A DNA stretch of 5,115 nt from Candidatus Nomurabacteria bacterium (GTDB lineage: Bacteria; Patescibacteriota; Saccharimonadia; Saccharimonadales; Saccharimonadaceae). Positions 1 through 4,402 of the stretch are shown one piece after another. The position numbers and the translations under genes were made by a program. Each line of letters begins with the position of its first letter. The stretch's first letter is position 1. The notes under the pieces are model-generated. The model saw only the letters and a program-made list of their open reading frames with translations, was not told the DNA's origin and did not search any database. Location of the stretch: NCBI GenBank assembly GCA_031262565.1, contig JAISHL010000047.1:1-5115 (forward strand), read 5' to 3'.

Positions 1-442
1 TCACCGCTTGCTCTAAAATTCCATTTTTATAAATCAGCGCCATCGCCAAGCCGTCCATTTTAATATCGCAAAACAAACCGTCGCTCAATAAATCCGCATT
101 ATTATCTGGCAATTTATCGTAAAAATTCTGCGCACGTTCCAACCAAGCATCAACTTCTTCGCCCGAAAAAACATCCGCCAGCGAAATCATACGCGCGTCG
201 TGGCGAACTTTTTGAAACTTATCGAGCGCCACGCCAGCAACTTTTTGCGTCGGCGAATCAGGCGTAATTAGCTCGGGATATTGCTCTTCAATTTGCGCTA
301 ATTCATGTTTTAGCGAATCCGCCGCCGCTTCGCTCATTGTCGACTCGTCCAAAACGTGATAATGATAACGATAATCATTAATCAACTCGCGCAATTTCGC
401 CACCCGATCTTTAATTTCCTCCATATTTTTCATATCAACCAT
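1..442 (-). CDS. ligA: NAD-dependent DNA ligase LigA, N-terminal part (cut by left window edge)
   Basis: LigA seals nicks in duplex DNA using NAD+ during replication and repair. The 147 visible codons cover the NAD-binding Ia region and the start of the adenylation domain. Residues 22-44 (NDYRYHYHVLDESTMSE...) match the Ia helical pair that binds the NMN half of NAD. Residues 61-67 (PDSPTQK) and 79-88 (VRHDARMISL) match the usual 'DSPTQ-V' and 'RH--PM-SL' blocks. Residues 128-131 (KMDG) are the KxDG motif, with K128 as the AMP-accepting lysine, followed by GLAMALIYKNG. The OB fold, zinc finger, HhH and BRCT domains would lie beyond base 1. Three in-frame ATGs lie at 442, 433 and 424 and none has a good Shine-Dalgarno. 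I chose 442 because it sits 4 bases after the upstream stop, which suggests translational coupling; 424 would give the more usual 'MEEIKDRV' start. The gene is the last visible member of the minus-strand operon. Family assignment is near certain; the exact start is not. Confidence 0.93.
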   Translation of the reverse strand, partial: MVDMKNMEEIKDRVAKLRELINDYRYHYHVLDESTMSEAAADSLKHELAQIEEQYPELITPDSPTQKVAGVALDKFQKVRHDARMISLADVFSGEEVDAWLERAQNFYDKLPDNNADLLSDGLFCDIKMDGLAMALIYKNGILEQAV

Positions 443-446
443 TTTA

Positions 447-1865
447 CTACATTTTCATCTCTTTGAACGCGGCGTGAAGTAACCATAGCAACGTCTGGTA
501 ATATTTCACTTTATCTGTTGCATGAAATTTTACATTAGCCTTCTGATTCCATGCCAGCGGCGAAAAGATATAGAGAACATTATCAACAACCTCGATATTC
601 ACCTCAAACGGCACGGCTGCGAGTTGCTCCATATATTTCGGATTTAATAGCTCCAAACTCGTCGCTTGCTCGGCTGATGTTGCAAAAACCCGATAAGCTT
701 TATTAAAATCTTGCCACTCCGTCGAAACTTCGCGTAAGCCGTGTGCTTTTGTAAGAGCTTTTCTTCGCAAAACTAATATGTCGCCATAACTTCGCGGCAA
801 CGTCGCCTGCGCAATTATATATGATTGCGCATATTGAGTATTCGCATTTGGGTTATACGTGTAAATTTGCGTCAAAATATTATCAAAAGTGCCTTTTATC
901 CAGCCGATACAATGATTATTAACATCGGAAACACCAAACTTGCCGTTCTTAAATAACCAACCTCTTTGCGGTAGCAATAGCCAGCCCCAGTCCAAAGAAT
1001 AATACATGCCGTTTTGCAACGCAAAGTTCATCAGCGACGCATTCATTGTGTTTATATTTGCGGTCGCTGGCAAAATACCGTTCAAGCGCCATTCATTACC
1101 AAATCGCATAAATATCCACTGCTCCTCAATTATTGATGGATTTGGAGCGATTACAGAATTTGTCCTTAAATCAACAATTGCATCATCAGCTTTGGCAGTA
1201 AAACCAATCGTAACAGTATCATTTACGCCGTTCGGATCCTGATTAACCTCCGTAATAATCGCCTCCTCAATGACGACATTTCGCACATCATTACGTCGTC
1301 CCATCTGCCAAAGCGCCGTCACCATGCACTGCGCATGACCGAGATAATATGGCGACAAATACGCCGACATCGGCGCAACGTTATTCATACTCCAATCGCG
1401 CTGATATGCCAAAAAAATCTGCTCGGCACCTTTTATTAGCGCCTCCTCATTCCAACCGCTTGCTTTCAACTCCGCATCCTCTTTTTTGCTGCGGTTGAAT
1501 TTGCCGAACCAATTATACAGTCCAGCGCCCGCGCCAACCATTGAGCATGGTCCAGCAATAATCAATACCATAGCTATAATCCCACTTCTTATCGTAAAAG
1601 CAACGATTAAACCAATAGCTATCAAGATTATCATATAAAGTAAGCCCACGATCCATACCAGCATTTGTCGCGATCGCCACCAGCCAGTATCATCTTTATG
1701 TTTTTTCTTATCTATTCGCATCTTTCGCCCCAGTAAATGCATTGGTATATATCCTATTAAGACACCTAGATAAAACAATCCGCCTCCGCCACCACTTCCG
1801 CCGCTACTCGACCCGCCACCACCAGCCGCCGCGATTATCGGAATAAAACTCATGAAATCGAACAT
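447..1865 (-). CDS. Membrane protein with Tim44-like domain and DUF3137-like C-terminal domain
   Basis: 472 residues. Residues 12-29 are an Ala-then-Gly/Ser low-complexity stretch. It is followed by a hydrophobic segment (about 30-46), a basic loop (47-67) and two clear membrane helices (about 68-90 and 95-117). Residues about 130-267 look like the soluble Tim44-like fold: a helix 'W-EEALIKGAEQIFLAYQ', 'LSPYYLGHAQ', then strands ending in 'EEQWIFMRFGNEWRLNGI'. Residues about 300-452 resemble the end of DUF3137 proteins: 'FNKAYRVFATSAEQA' followed by 'LLNPKYMEQLAA' and a short strand pair 'VDNVLYIFSP'. In other bacteria Tim44-like proteins are membrane-tethered and poorly characterised, and DUF3137 has no known reaction. 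No catalytic residues are apparent. The start is firm: ATG overlaps the upstream stop as TAATG and has a strong ribosome binding site. It is the middle gene of an operon with a six-helix membrane protein and ligA. Domain calls were made by eye; the Tim44-like part is more certain than the DUF3137-like part. Confidence 0.72.
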   Translation of the reverse strand: MFDFMSFIPIIAAAGGGGSSSGGSGGGGGLFYLGVLIGYIPMHLLGRKMRIDKKKHKDDTGWWRSRQMLVWIVGLLYMIILIAIGLIVAFTIRSGIIAMVLIIAGPCSMVGAGAGLYNWFGKFNRSKKEDAELKASGWNEEALIKGAEQIFLAYQRDWSMNNVAPMSAYLSPYYLGHAQCMVTALWQMGRRNDVRNVVIEEAIITEVNQDPNGVNDTVTIGFTAKADDAIVDLRTNSVIAPNPSIIEEQWIFMRFGNEWRLNGILPATANINTMNASLMNFALQNGMYYSLDWGWLLLPQRGWLFKNGKFGVSDVNNHCIGWIKGTFDNILTQIYTYNPNANTQYAQSYIIAQATLPRSYGDILVLRRKALTKAHGLREVSTEWQDFNKAYRVFATSAEQATSLELLNPKYMEQLAAVPFEVNIEVVDNVLYIFSPLAWNQKANVKFHATDKVKYYQTLLWLLHAAFKEMKM

Positions 1866-3121
1866 TATTTACTCTCCTTTGCAATTTTTTGTTTCGGTTT
1901 TTTTGATACGGGTGGCGCGGGATCGTCAACTAAATGGCGATAAAGCAGATAAATATACGTCGCACACCAAATAATCGTCAGCGTCGTCAAAATCAGGACG
2001 ACAATCGGGATCAGCGGCTGCCACGTTAATTTCAGCCAGTTATCAATCAAAATCGCAGGCAGTAAAATCAATAACCACATCACCACAATCGGTAGCGCCA
2101 TAAAAACCAGTCTGAGAACCAGTTTCAAACGTCGCCCAACCACCAAGTCACCCGCCACTTTGAGTGCCTTAAACGGATACATGCCGGGCAAAGTTACAAT
2201 CACCAACGCCACCAGTGAACTCGTAATCCAATATAACGTCAACACAATCACAACGACCAACGCACACCACGCCGCCATATTTTCAATCTGAATCCCCGTG
2301 TTGATCCAACCAGCCGCCGTCACAGACGCATACGCCAGAAAAACTATCGCCAGTGGCAAAAGTTGCACGACCAAAAAAAGCAAAATCGCGAGCGTCGCAA
2401 GAACTGGCGAGCCACTCGAATATAAGCCGTCGCGCAATTTGAGATTTTTTCCACCCTCGCCGTTCACGATTCGCCTGAGCAGCCAAATCAGTGTCAACCA
2501 GCCAAACAAAAACAGTAGTGGCGCGATGACTTGTTGAAACGACCCGACCGCGCCATTGCCCGACAATCCATTGGAAACCGCACTTGAAAATAATGTCGTC
2601 CATTTATTCAAACCTGTAATTTTCGCCTGATCAACAGCGTCGCGCAAACTCACAAAATTAGACTGGTTCATGACTCCGACAATCACCGCCGACAAAACCG
2701 CATACAACAACAGAAACTTTATAAACACTCGTTTATTTTTCCAAATCAATCGCCAAACCTCATCAACGAACGCAAAATATTTTGGCATTTTTAAGCTCCG
2801 CTTCGCGTCTTTATGCTTCGTCAAATAAAAACTACGGTGCGGTCGGCGCGATAAAAAATCCCTTTCGCGACGCGAGATTTTTCGCCAAATCTTATCACGA
2901 AAAAATCGCCCTATCGCAAATAAAACTCGCACCAAAACGCCGTGGCGTGGCGGTTTTTTATCTGCCAATTTCTGCATTTTCAGCTTCAATTTCGCGCGTT
3001 TTTTGGCGATTTTTTGACTATATTTATCATTTTTATCAGCCCGAACTCGCCCCGAATTCTTCTTTTCTTTCGCGGGATCCGAAATAGTTTTTGAGCGATT
3101 CGCTTTCTTCTCGTTACTCAT
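1865..3121 (-). CDS. Six-helix integral membrane protein with basic N-terminal tail (YciC-like layout)
   Basis: 418 residues. Residues 1-60 are hydrophilic and very Lys/Arg-rich (KKRAKLKLKMQKLADKK), likely cytoplasmic. Residues 61-130 stay basic (SRRERDFLSRRPHRSFYLTKHKDAKRSLKMPKYF) and lead into 'EVWRLIWKNKRVFIKF'. Six hydrophobic helices follow, at about 131-151, 198-219, 240-265, 283-309, 334-358 and 369-394. A cytoplasmic-looking Lys-rich tail closes the protein. Between helices 4 and 5 lies 'LPGMYPFKALKVAGDLVVGRR', which resembles the loop seen in YciC/UPF0259 and glycerophosphodiester-phosphodiesterase membrane-domain proteins. This six-helix topology is otherwise of unknown function, and no transport or enzymatic motif is visible. 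The ATG at 3121 has no Shine-Dalgarno but lies 6 bases after a TATAAT box, which supports this start and a leaderless message. It is the first gene of the operon and overlaps the next gene by one base. The family label is tentative; the membrane topology is clear. Confidence 0.7.
   Translation of the reverse strand: MSNEKKANRSKTISDPAKEKKNSGRVRADKNDKYSQKIAKKRAKLKLKMQKLADKKPPRHGVLVRVLFAIGRFFRDKIWRKISRRERDFLSRRPHRSFYLTKHKDAKRSLKMPKYFAFVDEVWRLIWKNKRVFIKFLLLYAVLSAVIVGVMNQSNFVSLRDAVDQAKITGLNKWTTLFSSAVSNGLSGNGAVGSFQQVIAPLLFLFGWLTLIWLLRRIVNGEGGKNLKLRDGLYSSGSPVLATLAILLFLVVQLLPLAIVFLAYASVTAAGWINTGIQIENMAAWCALVVVIVLTLYWITSSLVALVIVTLPGMYPFKALKVAGDLVVGRRLKLVLRLVFMALPIVVMWLLILLPAILIDNWLKLTWQPLIPIVVLILTTLTIIWCATYIYLLYRHLVDDPAPPVSKKPKQKIAKESK
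1872..1880 (-). promoter_or_regulatory. Strong Shine-Dalgarno for the Tim44-like gene
   Basis: On the minus strand AAAGGAGAG ends with 6 bases before the TAATG stop/start junction; the GGAG core is 8 bases from the ATG. It lies inside the end of the upstream reading frame, so the two genes are probably translationally coupled. It also shows that this organism uses Shine-Dalgarno initiation within operons, in contrast to the operon's first gene, which appears leaderless. Confidence 0.75.
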
Positions 3122-3127
3122 AAAAAC

Positions 3128-3157
3128 ATTATAGCAAATTTATTGGAGTTATGATAA
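3128..3157 (-). promoter_or_regulatory. Extended -10 promoter of the membrane protein-ligA operon, leaderless
   Basis: Reading the minus strand, TTATCA (3157-3152, four of six matches to TTGACA) is followed after 18 bases by TATAAT (3133-3128). An extended TG sits directly upstream of the -10 (TGCTATAAT). Six bases (GTTTTT) separate TATAAT from the ATG at 3121, so the expected first transcribed base is the A of the start codon. No Shine-Dalgarno could exist on such a message. Confidence rests on the exact -10, the TG extension and the exact spacing. Confidence 0.72.
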
Positions 3158-3206
3158 CAAAAAAGGCATAGCGGAACATATTGATACTTTTTCAAGCGTC
3201 ATTCTT

Positions 3207-3253
3207 TTTCTATCCACCAAAATTTGTATTTTGGGAGTTTTGGTGGATAGAAA
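3207..3253. repeat. Perfect 16-bp inverted repeat (47-bp hairpin element)
   Basis: The left arm TTTCTATCCACCAAAA (3207-3222) and right arm TTTTGGTGGATAGAAA (3238-3253) are exact reverse complements around a 15-base loop. The loop contains a second TTTTGG (3229-3234), so CCAAAA can pair with either of two copies and the RNA or DNA could switch between a short and a long hairpin. Neither side is followed by a proper T run: on the minus strand the sequence after the hairpin is A-rich, and on the plus strand it is ATTATTATTTT. It is therefore not a typical intrinsic terminator. It could be an mRNA 3'-end stabiliser or processing site for readthrough from the NYN gene, a protein operator, or a small mobile-element remnant. 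Confidence 0.85.
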
Positions 3254-3332
3254 TTATTATTTTATCCGAATACTATTATCTATGACTTCAACTTTGTTTT
3301 TTAATTATATCATTCTAACCTAGCTAAAATAC

Positions 3333-3361
3333 TTGACAAACCAATTTAACTTTGCTATACT
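3333..3361 (+). promoter_or_regulatory. Consensus promoter for a short plus-strand transcript
   Basis: TTGACA (3333-3338) matches the -35 consensus exactly. It is followed by a 17-base spacer and TATACT (3356-3361), five of six to the -10 consensus, with an extended TG (TGCTATACT). Transcription would begin at about 3367-3369. It is the best promoter in the window and the only convincing one on the plus strand. No conventional plus-strand gene follows it, only the short terminator-ended unit up to 3423. Confidence 0.78.
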
Positions 3362-3375
3362 CTTAATACATCACG

Positions 3376-3411
3376 ATGCGGAAGACCCGAACGGAGAAAT
3401 ACCTAAGGTGA
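3376..3411 (+). CDS. Possible 11-residue minigene inside the small transcript
   Basis: ATG (3376) to TGA (3409-3411) encodes MRKTRTEKYLR, a strongly basic peptide. The ATG would lie about 8 bases from the predicted 5' end, with no room for a Shine-Dalgarno, so translation would be nearly leaderless, as proposed for other genes here. The stop lies directly before the final arm of the terminator, so a ribosome completing the peptide would cover the hairpin, as in attenuation. No gene follows downstream on this strand for it to control. A frame this short is easily due to chance. Confidence 0.2.
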   Translation: MRKTRTEKYLR

Positions 3412-3423
3412 CTCCGCTTTTTT
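3392..3423 (+). terminator. Intrinsic terminator of the plus-strand small transcript
   Basis: CGGAG (3392-3396) pairs with CTCCG (3412-3416). The interior can add ACC/GGT around a TAA loop, and T6 (3418-3423) follows after one C. An alternative outer stem GCGGA/TCCGC (3378-3382/3413-3417) ends flush against the T run. Either fold gives a GC-rich 5-bp closing stem followed by U6, which is short but plausible. The T run is on the plus strand only, so this does not terminate the NYN gene. Confidence 0.58.
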
Positions 3424-3425
3424 GA

Positions 3426-3929
3426 TTATCGTCGTTTTTTATAAGCAATTTTTTGCTTGATTGAATCTTTATCGAGAAAATCGTAAAATCCTGGTTTAAG
3501 AAATTGACGATATAACGAAGACATCGCCAGTTTACTTGGTGCAAGCAGTCGCTCAAAACGACCTTTCTCTATAAGATATTGCACAGTCTTAAAATAATCG
3601 CCATCGCCAGAAACCAAAACAATTTTGTCAAATTTCTCTTTCTCAACTAATTTTTGCATAATCTCAAATACTATATCTGTATCAACATTACCCTTTTTCT
3701 TGCCGATCATTGTATCGCTATGCTCACGGAAAATTATGATGAAGCCAGATTCTTGGATTGATTTATAAAGCCCAGCGTAATTATTGTTTACCGCACCAAG
3801 AAAATAATATGCCTTATCGACATTATACTTTTCGCTCAAATATCGCCGAAAACGGACTAAATCAACTTTCCAGTTACTTTTCGTTGTCCCTAAACGAAGA
3901 TTTTGCCCGTCGATAAATGCTTGATTCAT
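3426..3929 (-). CDS. NYN domain (LabA/DUF88-type, PIN-like) putative ribonuclease
   Basis: 167 residues with the layout of a single-domain NYN protein, a PIN-like metal-dependent RNase fold. The acidic motifs are all present. Strand 1 'AFIDGQNLRLG' carries D7 and N10; 'KGNVDTDIVFEIM' carries D83 and D85; 'KIVLVSGDGDYFKTVQYL' carries D109 and D111. A segment 'LAPSKLAMSSLYRQF' follows, and a basic tail (KQKIAYKKRR) could bind nucleic acid. Members of the family are implicated in RNA cleavage and turnover; the substrate here is unknown. The frame extends 21 codons upstream to 3992, but that extension (…YCLWYNHF) overlaps the previous gene and is not NYN-like. The ATG at 3929 sits 6 bases after TATAAT and directly begins strand 1, so I prefer it. 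It is the last gene of the AT-rich right-hand set, and its stop abuts the convergent small RNA terminator. Confidence 0.88.
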   Translation of the reverse strand: MNQAFIDGQNLRLGTTKSNWKVDLVRFRRYLSEKYNVDKAYYFLGAVNNNYAGLYKSIQESGFIIIFREHSDTMIGKKKGNVDTDIVFEIMQKLVEKEKFDKIVLVSGDGDYFKTVQYLIEKGRFERLLAPSKLAMSSLYRQFLKPGFYDFLDKDSIKQKIAYKKRR

Positions 3930-3935
3930 AAAATG

Positions 3936-3944
3936 ATTATACCA
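3936..3944 (-). promoter_or_regulatory. Extended -10 promoter of the NYN gene, leaderless
   Basis: The minus strand reads TGGTATAAT (3944-3936), then CATTTT, then the ATG at 3929, so the predicted start of transcription is the A of the start codon. I see no convincing -35 at 16-18 bases upstream, as expected for extended -10 promoters. The 13-base block TTTATGGTATAAT recurs exactly upstream of the neighbouring gene. The promoter fills the 40-base gap after the stop of the upstream gene. Confidence 0.68.
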
Positions 3945-3969
3945 TAAACAATACAGAAGATCTACCGTG

Positions 3970-4323
3970 TTACTTAAAAATTGCTGTCGCAATACTGACC
4001 GATAGTGCCATTACTGATATAATCGTTGGCACTATAAATCTCCTTGTTTCTATTCGTTTTTTAGAGTGATACTTATTGATGGCTTTTTGTTTAACAAGTG
4101 GCAATAAAGTAATATGATTGCCGATTGGACTAATACTACGTATCTCTTCACCATCTATTAACTTGATTATCAAACTTATATCATCGTCTTTTAATTCATA
4201 TTTTTCAATAATTTTGCCAAGCTCCTGCTCAAATTTGTCCATATATTCTTGCGGGTTCATATCGCCACCACGTAATGCGTAGTCCTGTAATTTATTATTA
4301 GCGGATTTTTTCAAGTTTTTCAA
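3970..4323 (-). CDS. Small protein with C-terminal membrane anchor; N-terminus uncertain (probable frameshift)
   Basis: 117 residues from a TTG at 4323. I do not recognise a family. Residues 1-55 are charged and helical (KNLKKSANNKLQDY…, NPQEYMDKFEQELGKIIEKYELKDDD). Residues about 48-75 look like a small strand region (ISLIIKLIDGEEIRSISPIGNHITLLPLV). 'KYHSKKRIETRR' precedes a single hydrophobic helix at about 96-116, ending in FK. The protein is therefore probably tail-anchored with its bulk in the cytoplasm. Alternative starts are an ATG at 4260 (residue 22, with a modest GGTGG four bases before it), or an ATG at 4378 placed exactly behind a leaderless promoter. The 4378 start would join this frame if one A were missing from an A7 run, giving 135 residues beginning MKSQKIPKFSLEKELADI. 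I think the 4378 start is original. The gene lies between the TPR-like and NYN genes. Confidence 0.66.
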   Translation of the reverse strand: MKNLKKSANNKLQDYALRGGDMNPQEYMDKFEQELGKIIEKYELKDDDISLIIKLIDGEEIRSISPIGNHITLLPLVKQKAINKYHSKKRIETRRFIVPTIISVMALSVSIATAIFK

Positions 4324-4378
4324 TATATCTGCAAGTTCTTTTTCTAAGGAGAATTTGGGAATTTTTTTGACTCTTCAT
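4324..4378 (-). other. Probable displaced 5' end of the tail-anchored gene, with A7 frameshift site
   Basis: ATG at 4378 sits 7 bases behind TATAAT. Its frame (MKSQKNSQILLRKRT…) soon becomes unlike a natural protein and stops in ATCCGCTAA. The downstream gene's frame, by contrast, stays open and protein-like back to AAAAAATTCCC. The two frames meet at the run of seven As on the minus strand (plus-strand T run 4362-4368). Removing one A gives one continuous 135-codon gene. Causes could be an assembly or sequencing indel, a real mutation, or slippage on the A7 run. Confidence 0.6.
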
Positions 4379-4385
4379 GGCGCTT

Positions 4386-4394
4386 ATTATACCA
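4386..4394 (-). promoter_or_regulatory. Extended -10 promoter of the tail-anchored gene, leaderless
   Basis: The minus strand reads TGGTATAAT (4394-4386), then AAGCGCC (7 bases), then an ATG at 4378. The block TTTATGGTATAAT (4398-4386) is identical over 13 bases to the one before the NYN gene. It starts only a few bases after the stop of the upstream gene (4403-4405). Its position argues that 4378 is the true start of the downstream gene. Confidence 0.66.
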
Positions 4395-4402
4395 TAAATT
4401 TA

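Larger units (their letters stand above)
3368..3423 (+). ncRNA. Candidate small RNA, about 56 nt
   Basis: The unit is defined by the consensus promoter at 3333-3361 and a terminator-like end with a T6 run at 3418-3423. The core 3375-3417 is about 56% G+C (24 of 43), against clearly AT-rich surroundings. Two mutually exclusive stems can form: GCGGA (3378-3382) with TCCGC (3413-3417), or CGGAG (3392-3396) with CTCCG (3412-3416). An inner ACC/GGT (3401-3403/3407-3409) supports the second. I do not recognise a known riboswitch or sRNA family in it. The terminator ends two bases before the stop codon of the convergent NYN gene, so an NYN message reading past its stop would be antisense to the whole transcript. 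An 11-codon reading frame lies inside it, so a minigene or attenuated leader peptide is an alternative. Confidence 0.5.

Noticed and set aside
1006..1242. Plus-strand open frame of 78 codons
   Set aside because: It lies wholly inside the Tim44-like gene on the other strand, with no promoter, ribosome site or recognisable protein features.
2283..2603. Open frames on both strands inside the six-helix membrane protein gene
   Set aside because: Overlapping shadows of a clear membrane protein frame; composition (Trp/Arg-rich on the minus strand) looks like an out-of-frame reading.
3159..3180. T6 run on the minus strand (plus-strand A run 3159-3164) after GC-rich CCGCTATGCC, as a terminator for the NYN gene
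   Set aside because: No complementary arm for CCGCTATGCC exists just upstream on that strand, so no stem can form.
3207..3253. Intrinsic terminator or CRISPR-like repeat at the inverted repeat
   Set aside because: There is no T run after either arm, and no second copy with a spacer occurs in the window.
3368..3423. Known riboswitch classes (fluoride, preQ1, guanidine, glutamine, ZTP) for the small RNA
   Set aside because: Conserved cores recalled for these classes do not match, and no gene follows on the plus strand to be controlled.
3930..3992. N-terminal extension of the NYN protein to a start at 3992
   Set aside because: The extra 21 residues overlap the previous gene and the promoter, while the ATG at 3929 starts right at strand 1 of the domain and behind the -10 box.
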